DNA of 64,000 bases, taken from NCBI GenBank assembly GCA_041394945.1, contig JAWKHH010000001.1, forward strand, positions 124,001 through 188,000, read 5' to 3'. Under the pieces are notes generated by a model. It saw nothing but the letters and a program-made list of their open reading frames with translations. It was not told where the DNA came from and made no database searches. Position 1 is the stretch's first letter. Each line of letters starts with the position of its first letter. The DNA is from Bryobacteraceae bacterium (lineage in GTDB: Bacteria; Acidobacteriota; Terriglobia; Bryobacterales; Bryobacteraceae). Below are positions 58,896-64,000 of the stretch, piece after piece. The position numbers and the translations under genes are program-made.

Positions 58896-60617
58896 GTGGC
58901 CAAGAAGCGAACCAGGCAGGATCCCTCGTTCACTACGGTGGCCGTCGCGCCAACGGAGCCGAAGGACTCCCGCCAGGGCGCTGTTTGGCCGGAGTGGATC
59001 GCCCGCCGCGCCGCCCTCATCGCAGTCATTCTCACCTTCGTCGCCACCGCCCGAATCGCCGCGGTCTATCCCGTCTACAGCCACACATCGGATGAGCCCG
59101 CCCACCTCGCCTGCGGCATGGAGCTTCTCTCGCAGCGCCACTATGGCTACGAGCACCAGCACCCACCCCTCGCCCGGCTGGCGGTTTCGCTGCTCCCGTT
59201 TCTCACTGGAGCCCGCACCATCGGCTCGGACGATATGTGGATCGAAGGCCGCGGCCTGCTGATCAAAGACGGGAAGTACGAACGCACACTCACACTCGCC
59301 CGCCTCGGAAATCTGCCGTTTTTCTGGATCGCCTCCGCCGTCGTCTTCCTCTGGGCCCGCCGCATCGCCGGTCCCGCCGCGGCCGTGGCCGCCGTGCTTT
59401 TGTTTACCGGCTTGCCGATCGTCCTCGGCCACGCCGGCCTCGCCACCACGGACATGGCCCTCACCGCGATGCTCGCTGCGGCGCTCTATTCGTTCCTCGT
59501 TCTGGTGGACCAAACCTCTTGGCCGAACGCCTCCCTTTTCGGCCTTTGCGGCGGACTCGCCATCGCTTCGAAGTTCTCCGCCCTCGTCTTCTTCCCTTGT
59601 GCCGTGGCCGCCGCCGCGCTCGGCCTGTTCCTGTTCGCGCCGGACGCCAAACCTCGAATTGGCGCCGCCCTCCGCGACATCGCTCCGAAGCTCGCCGCTT
59701 CCGCCGCCGTCGCCGTCCTCGCCATCTGGGCGGTCTACGGCTTCTCCTTCGGCAAAATCGAATCCACCGACCTCACGGTTCCCTTCCCCGAACTGTTCAC
59801 CGGAATTCGCGACGTAGCCGAACACAATTCCGTGGGCCACGCGGCATTCTTTCTCGGCGAACGCAAGCACGACGGATGGTTTGCGTTCTTCCCGGTGCTG
59901 GTCGCCGTCAAGACGCCGCTCGCGTTTCTCGCCCTCGCCGCAGTCGGCCTGTTCCGCGCCCGGCACGGCCGCGGAGTCTGGTCCTCCTGGGTCCCGTGGA
60001 TGATGGCGCTGGGCATCTTCCTCTTTGCCATGACCAGCCGCATCAACATCGGCCTCCGCCATATTCTGCCGGTCTACATCATGCTGTCCATCGGCGCCGC
60101 ATCCGGCCTCCTGTTCCTGCTGAGACTGGGCGCTACGCGGCCGTGGGCCACTTGGGCGGCGGCAGCCCTACTCGTCTGGAACATCGGCCACGTCGCCATC
60201 AACCACCCGGACTACCTTCCCTACTTCAACGAACTCGCCGGCGACGAACCCGAAAACATCGCGGTCGACTCCGACCTCGACTGGGGCCAGGACCTGAAGC
60301 GCCTCGCCGCCCGCCTCCGCGAAGTGGGCGCGGGCAGCGTCACCTTCTCCACGCTCTTCTCCGTGGACCTCGGCCCGCTCGGATTCCCCAAGGTCGAGAA
60401 AAGCGATCCGCGCGGCCCGTCCCCGGGATGGAACGCCGTCAGCCTCACCTACTGGAAGAACTACGGTCTCGGCGCGTTCGAGTGGAAGCACACCAAGGAG
60501 AACAGCGACGAGATCAACAAGATCAAGGTCTGGCCGGACGTCGTCCCCAAACAACAGCGAGTCGGCCGCGGTATTCTCCTTTATTACTTCGCCGACCCCG
60601 ACGCCCCCAAACAATAA
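58896..60617 (+). CDS. GT-C-like membrane glycosyltransferase/mannosyltransferase-type protein
   Basis: This 573-residue polytopic protein begins at GTG 58896. After a charged N-terminus and the first helix comes the early loop YPVYSHTSDEPAHLACGMEL with the DE acid pair and YGYEHQHPPLARL, characteristic of GT39/ArnT-type GT-C enzymes that use polyprenyl-phosphate sugars. About ten membrane helices follow, and the soluble C-terminal 150 residues contain IAVDSDLDWGQDLKRLAARL. It likely transfers a sugar to a periplasmic protein or glycan; acceptor and donor are unknown. Its TAA is immediately followed by the ATG of the TPR membrane protein, which suggests one transcript. Confidence 0.85.
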   Translation: MAKKRTRQDPSFTTVAVAPTEPKDSRQGAVWPEWIARRAALIAVILTFVATARIAAVYPVYSHTSDEPAHLACGMELLSQRHYGYEHQHPPLARLAVSLLPFLTGARTIGSDDMWIEGRGLLIKDGKYERTLTLARLGNLPFFWIASAVVFLWARRIAGPAAAVAAVLLFTGLPIVLGHAGLATTDMALTAMLAAALYSFLVLVDQTSWPNASLFGLCGGLAIASKFSALVFFPCAVAAAALGLFLFAPDAKPRIGAALRDIAPKLAASAAVAVLAIWAVYGFSFGKIESTDLTVPFPELFTGIRDVAEHNSVGHAAFFLGERKHDGWFAFFPVLVAVKTPLAFLALAAVGLFRARHGRGVWSSWVPWMMALGIFLFAMTSRINIGLRHILPVYIMLSIGAASGLLFLLRLGATRPWATWAAAALLVWNIGHVAINHPDYLPYFNELAGDEPENIAVDSDLDWGQDLKRLAARLREVGAGSVTFSTLFSVDLGPLGFPKVEKSDPRGPSPGWNAVSLTYWKNYGLGAFEWKHTKENSDEINKIKVWPDVVPKQQRVGRGILLYYFADPDAPKQ

Positions 60618-62426
60618 ATGGCCCGCCGAGACCGCTCTACCCAAAAATCCGCCACCACCCCGCCCCGCGTTTGGCCCCCCTGGCGAATCGCGCTCGCGCT
60701 CGCGGCTCTCACCTTCGCCGTCTTCGCCCGCACCATCGGCTTCGACTTCATCCGCTTCGACGACGACCTCGGCGTCTACCTCAACCCGCAAATCCACAAA
60801 GGCCTGACGCCGGAATCCATCGTCTGGGCCTTCCGCACTACCGAACTCGGATTCTGGTTCCCCCTCACGCGCCTCTCCCAGTTGCTCGACGTCTCCCTGT
60901 TCGGCATGAACGCCAGCGGCCATCACTTCACCAACGTCGCGCAACACGCGGCCACCGTCGCGGTTCTGTTCCTCGCCTTCGAACGCCTCACCGGCGACCG
61001 TTGGAAAAGCGCCTTGGCCGCGCTTCTGTTCGCCGTCCACCCGCTTCGAATTGAGTCCGTCGCCTGGGTGATCGAGCGCAAGGATACCCTCAGCGGCTTC
61101 TTCTGGGCGCTCAGCCTGCTCGCCTACGCCCGGTTCGCTCGCGGAGCCACGAGCATCGTTCCCGTGGCGGCGGCGTTCCTCTGTGCGCTCCTTTCCAAAC
61201 CGAACGTCGTCACCCTCCCCGCGATTCTCCTCCTCATCGACTTCTGGCCGCTTCGCCGCCTCAACGAAGGCGTAGGCAAGCTGGTCATCGAAAAGCTCCC
61301 TCTATTCGCGATGTCGGCCGCCCTTACCGCCATCACCGTATTCACACAAAAAGACGCCGGCGCTCTGGACCTGTTGCGTGGCGTCGACACCGCCCAGCGC
61401 CTCGCCAACATCCCAGTCGCCTACGTCCTCTACCTGCGTGACACCGTCTGGCCCTGGAACCGATCCGTGCTCTATCCCTTCGAATACTGGGCCGCATGGC
61501 AGATCGCCGCCGCCGGACTGCTGCTGGCGGCCCTCACCGGACTCATCCTCGCCCGGGCCCGCACCGCGCCGTGGATCGCCGCCGGATGGCTATGGTTCCT
61601 CATCGCACTTCTTCCCAACATCGGCATCGTCCAGGCCGGCGTGCAATCCCGCGCGGACCGCTTCACCTACCTCGGCCACATGGGCCTGTTTCTCGGCCTC
61701 GTCTGGACACTCGCGCAAGTTATTTCCGCCCGCGCGAATCTCGTGATCGGCGCCTGGGCCGCCGTCCTCGCGCTGCTCACCATCGTCCAAACCGGGTACT
61801 GGAAAGACACGCCAACCCTCCTCGAACACAGCCTCGCCATCACCCCCAGGGCCACGCTCCTGCTTACCAATCTCGGTCTCGAATACATGGATCGCGGCCA
61901 ATACGAACCGGCCCGCGCGCTGTTCGCCCGCGGGGTGGAGATCGCCCCGGATGACATTGGTCCGCGCAACAACCTCGTCAACGCGCTCGTCGCCATGAAC
62001 CGCGACGCCGACGCCATGCAGGCGGCCGAAGAAGCCATCCGCCGCTTTCCTCAATCGGACCTTTCCTACTCCATGCGCGCGCGTGTCTTCATCGCAACCC
62101 AGCGCCCGGCGGAAGCCATCGCCGATATCGATCGCGCCATCGCGCGGACCGAAGTCCCGGCCGAACGAGCCGCCCATCTCCACCAGCGCGGCGTCGCGCT
62201 GCACTCGCTCGGAAGGTTTGCCGAATCGGAAGCCGAACTCCGCCGCGCCATCGCCCTCGACCCCGCTCGCCACTCGGTGGAACGCGATCTCGCCAATAGC
62301 CTCGCCGCCCAGAAGCGCTACCCGGAAGCCCTCGCCGCCTATAGCCGCTACCTCACCCTTGTGCCGGACGATCCCGTCGCGCAGCAGGCGGCCGCGCAGC
62401 TACGGGCCTACTTGCAGCCCCGCTGA
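60618..62426 (+). CDS. Membrane protein with GT-C-like helices and C-terminal TPR repeats (TMTC-like)
   Basis: The 602-residue protein has about ten membrane helices, with the early FDFIRFDDDLGVYLNPQIHK loop carrying the DDD acid cluster of GT-C proteins, and then four to five TPR units from about residue 415 (LTNLGLEYMDRGQYEPARAL; AHLHQRGVALHSLGRFAESE). The combination of GT-C helices and TPRs resembles eukaryotic TMTC O-mannosyltransferases and is common in Acidobacteria; the TPR part may present protein acceptors. It starts directly behind the stop of the previous gene and ends with a 27-base overlap with gmhB on the other strand. Confidence 0.85.
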   Translation: MARRDRSTQKSATTPPRVWPPWRIALALAALTFAVFARTIGFDFIRFDDDLGVYLNPQIHKGLTPESIVWAFRTTELGFWFPLTRLSQLLDVSLFGMNASGHHFTNVAQHAATVAVLFLAFERLTGDRWKSALAALLFAVHPLRIESVAWVIERKDTLSGFFWALSLLAYARFARGATSIVPVAAAFLCALLSKPNVVTLPAILLLIDFWPLRRLNEGVGKLVIEKLPLFAMSAALTAITVFTQKDAGALDLLRGVDTAQRLANIPVAYVLYLRDTVWPWNRSVLYPFEYWAAWQIAAAGLLLAALTGLILARARTAPWIAAGWLWFLIALLPNIGIVQAGVQSRADRFTYLGHMGLFLGLVWTLAQVISARANLVIGAWAAVLALLTIVQTGYWKDTPTLLEHSLAITPRATLLLTNLGLEYMDRGQYEPARALFARGVEIAPDDIGPRNNLVNALVAMNRDADAMQAAEEAIRRFPQSDLSYSMRARVFIATQRPAEAIADIDRAIARTEVPAERAAHLHQRGVALHSLGRFAESEAELRRAIALDPARHSVERDLANSLAAQKRYPEALAAYSRYLTLVPDDPVAQQAAAQLRAYLQPR

Positions 62427-62945
62427 TACGGCCGCAACCCAGTCGCTCCCCGCCGCAATCGCGACGCATCCCGCGCGCCGTCCCGCTTCGAGATCGGATT
62501 CCTTATCGCCGATCATCGCGCACCGTCCGAGTTCCAGCCCCATATCCTCCGCCGCGCGCAGCAGCATCCCGATGCCCGGCTTGCGGCACTCGCAACCGTC
62601 CTCCGGCGCATGCAGGCAGTAATAGGCGGCATCCAGCGGCGTTCCGGCCCCCGCCAACAGCGCCGCCGTCCGCGCGTGCGTTCGCATCACGTCGTCCACG
62701 GTGAGAATCCCGCGGCCAACGCCAGATTGGTTGCTGATCGCCACCAGGCCGAATCCCCACCCGCGCAGTTCCCGCAGCGCCTCCGCCACTCCGGACCGCA
62801 ACCGCACGCGCGATTCGTCGCGAGCGTAGTGCAGTTCCTCAATGAGCGTCCCGTCGCGGTCCACCAGCACGGCCCGCGGTCCAACGGCCCCGCCGGCCGG
62901 GAACCGCAGTACGCCGTCTCGAATATCATGCGATGAGGAAATCAT
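62400..62945 (-). CDS. gmhB: D-glycero-manno-heptose 1,7-bisphosphate 7-phosphatase (GmhB-like)
   Basis: The 181-residue HAD-IIIA hydrolase has the nucleophile motif VDRDGT (Asp29, Asp31), motif II SNQSG and the zinc-binding CLHAPEDGCECRKP (C-x-H ... C-x-C) that is characteristic of GmhB and related histidinol phosphatases, followed by MIGDKESDLEAG (motif IV). It makes heptose 1-phosphate for lipopolysaccharide core or glycan heptose. The kinase hldE lies 530 bases away, supporting the heptose assignment over histidine. The start codon ATG 62945 overlaps the opposite-strand start of the DinB-like gene in one CATG. Confidence 0.88.
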   Translation of the reverse strand: MISSSHDIRDGVLRFPAGGAVGPRAVLVDRDGTLIEELHYARDESRVRLRSGVAEALRELRGWGFGLVAISNQSGVGRGILTVDDVMRTHARTAALLAGAGTPLDAAYYCLHAPEDGCECRKPGIGMLLRAAEDMGLELGRCAMIGDKESDLEAGRRAGCVAIAAGSDWVAAVSAGLQVGP

Positions 62946-63447
62946 GAATGAGTCACCGCTGTGCGCCGCGATTGCCGCCCAGGTAACCGAAGAAGCCCGG
63001 CTCGCCGCGGCCCTGCTCCGCCGCGTTCACGCCGCGGCCCTCACCCGCCTTCCGCCGTGGGACGGCCTTCCGATGAACGCCCTCGCCGCCCACCTCGCCG
63101 ACGCATTCCGGGGCTTCCTCGCCGTGCTCGAAGCGGTGCGCCCGGGCCTTGCCGCACGGATCGCCGCTCCGCCCTCGATGGACCCGCGCGACGCCGCGGA
63201 CTCGATCGATGAAGCCGCGCGCCTCATCGCAGCCGGCTTCCACCGCATCGCTGACTCCGATCTCGCTCGCCGCCTCCCCACCGCCTTCGTTCCCGAAGGA
63301 CAAACCGTGCTCGAACTCCTGCTCGTAAACCTCCGGCACACCGCCGCCCACAAGTATCAACTCTTCACTTATCTGAAAGCTTCCGGAGTGCCCGTCTCCT
63401 CGCGCGACCTTTATGAATTCCGCGAGCGCCATTCTCGCGAATCATAG
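62944..63447 (+). CDS. DinB-like helical protein
   Basis: ATG 62944 has GAGGA six bases upstream and opens a 167-residue, alpha-helical protein. A four-helix bundle pattern, an early His in MNALAAHLADAFRG, and a late VNLRHTAAHKYQLFTYLKAS with two histidines resemble the metal-binding triad of DinB/YfiT metalloenzymes. DinB members act as thiol-dependent S-transferases or hydrolases. The residue assignment is from memory, so the family is probable rather than certain. It stands between gmhB and hldE and shares its CATG start with gmhB, but a link to heptose synthesis is not evident. Confidence 0.65.
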   Translation: MNESPLCAAIAAQVTEEARLAAALLRRVHAAALTRLPPWDGLPMNALAAHLADAFRGFLAVLEAVRPGLAARIAAPPSMDPRDAADSIDEAARLIAAGFHRIADSDLARRLPTAFVPEGQTVLELLLVNLRHTAAHKYQLFTYLKASGVPVSSRDLYEFRERHSRES

Positions 63448-63474
63448 CATCCGCCTGCTATCCTCAAGAACTTC

Positions 63475-64000
63475 ATGGAAGCCTCTCCCCACCTCTCGCC
63501 GCCTCCCGATGGCTGGCGCGGCGCGCGGATCCTCGTCATTGGCGATCTCATGCTCGACACCTACCTTCGCGGAACAGCCACTCGCATTTCCCCGGAAGCG
63601 CCGGTCCCCGTCCTGCATGTCAAGGAAGAGATCGACATCCCCGGCGGCGCGGCCAATGTGGCTGCCAATGTCGCCGCTCTCGGCGGGTGCGCCATCCTCT
63701 GCGGCGTCGCTGGAAGCGACGAAGCCGGCCAGATCCTTACCGCCGCTTGCGATGCCCGCGGCATCGACGTCTCTTCCGTCATCGCCTCTTCGGGCCGCCC
63801 CACCACGCGGAAAACGCGCCTCGCCGGCGGCTTGCAGCAATTGCTACGAGTCGACCGCGAAGTCGACTCCGCCCTCGACGAAAACACTTCCGCCGAACTG
63901 ATCCGCCGCGCCGAAGCCGTCGACGCCAACGCCATTGTCATCTCGGACTACGCCAAGGGCGCGGTCTCCCCGCGTCTCGTCGAAGCGCTCCGCCGCATCG
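63475..64000 (+). CDS. hldE: HldE/RfaE1-type heptose 7-phosphate kinase (3' end outside window)
   Basis: The frame starts at ATG 63475 and is open to the window edge (175 residues visible). It is a PfkB-fold kinase: ILVIGDLMLDTYLRGTATRI at the start, SPEAPVPVLHVKEEIDIPGG and AANVAANVAALGG as the sugar-binding region, TRKTRLAGGLQQLLRVDRE, and IVISDYAKGAVS. These are the motifs of RfaE1/HldE, which phosphorylates D-glycero-beta-D-manno-heptose 7-phosphate. Whether the adenylyltransferase domain of bifunctional HldE follows cannot be seen. With gmhB it supplies ADP-heptose for the outer membrane. Confidence 0.92.
   Translation, partial: MEASPHLSPPPDGWRGARILVIGDLMLDTYLRGTATRISPEAPVPVLHVKEEIDIPGGAANVAANVAALGGCAILCGVAGSDEAGQILTAACDARGIDVSSVIASSGRPTTRKTRLAGGLQQLLRVDREVDSALDENTSAELIRRAEAVDANAIVISDYAKGAVSPRLVEALRRI

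Noticed and set aside
1..64000. tRNA, rRNA, insertion sequences, integrase or attachment sites
   Set aside because: Gaps are too short, no T-loop motif or transposase/integrase-like protein was found.

Overview
The window looks like chromosomal DNA of a high-GC acidobacterium of the Bryobacterales/Solibacter type. The evidence is a C-terminal domain I recognise as TIGR03437 (named after Solibacter) in a secreted Ig-repeat protein, two Oar-like TonB-dependent receptors with an N-terminal carboxypeptidase-regulatory domain, a PSCyt1-DUF1549-DUF1553 / DUF1501 gene pair, a CRTAC1-type FG-GAP/UnbV protein, a PQQ dehydrogenase with its own cytochrome c, and many short divergent or convergent gene pairs. 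I see no insertion sequence, prophage, CRISPR array, tRNA or rRNA. Gene density is very high: several convergent neighbours overlap at their 3' ends, and only one gap exceeds 300 bases (39653-40411).

Layout. 1-9.3 kb: envelope genes (partial OmpA, TolC), truA, then a probable sugar-acid operon on the minus strand (IlvD/Edd [2Fe-2S] dehydratase, membrane protein, ACS-type MFS carrier) and a secreted nitrilase. 9.4-16.9 kb: large secreted Ig-repeat protein, an rrf2-cysK operon with an operator-like dyad, a Tat-exported Gfo/Idh/MocA oxidoreductase and two small unknowns. 16.8-22.4 kb: a four-gene minus-strand operon (unknown exported protein, M24 peptidase, peroxiredoxin, large internally duplicated CPBP protease). 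Its peroxiredoxin has an in-frame TGA exactly at the peroxidatic cysteine and is best read as a selenoprotein. 22.5-27.1 kb: FmdB, DUF1080, rpmE and an exopolysaccharide export set (SLBB exporter, Wzz/GNVR protein, BY-kinase). 27.2-36.1 kb: EVE protein, SDR, stand-alone ClpB-D2-like AAA+ ATPase, sulfite/nitrite reductase with a HEPN-like tail, cytochrome c plus PQQ alcohol dehydrogenase carrying the lanthanide-type WDxD signature, and a bactofilin-like membrane protein. 36.1-44 kb: two tandem, closely related TonB receptors. 44-54.5 kb: CRTAC1 protein, TPR protein, BNR-repeat protein, hydantoinase B, a two-gene SMR-like transporter, sialate O-acetylesterase, lipoprotein, MauG-type peroxidase, MFS carrier. 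54.5-64 kb: DUF1549/DUF1501 pair, unknown protein, two GT-C-like membrane proteins, and heptose genes (gmhB, partial hldE) around a DinB-like gene.

Main points of interest are the selenocysteine peroxiredoxin with a candidate bSECIS hairpin, a recurring TAnnnT hexamer 6-8 bases before start codons that lack a Shine-Dalgarno (candidate leaderless transcripts), a CymR-like rrf2-cysK module with a dyad over the ribosome binding site, divergent genes whose start codons touch or share one CATG, and the PQQ dehydrogenase with unusual metal-site and vicinal-cysteine changes. All family assignments were made by eye from motifs; no database search was run.
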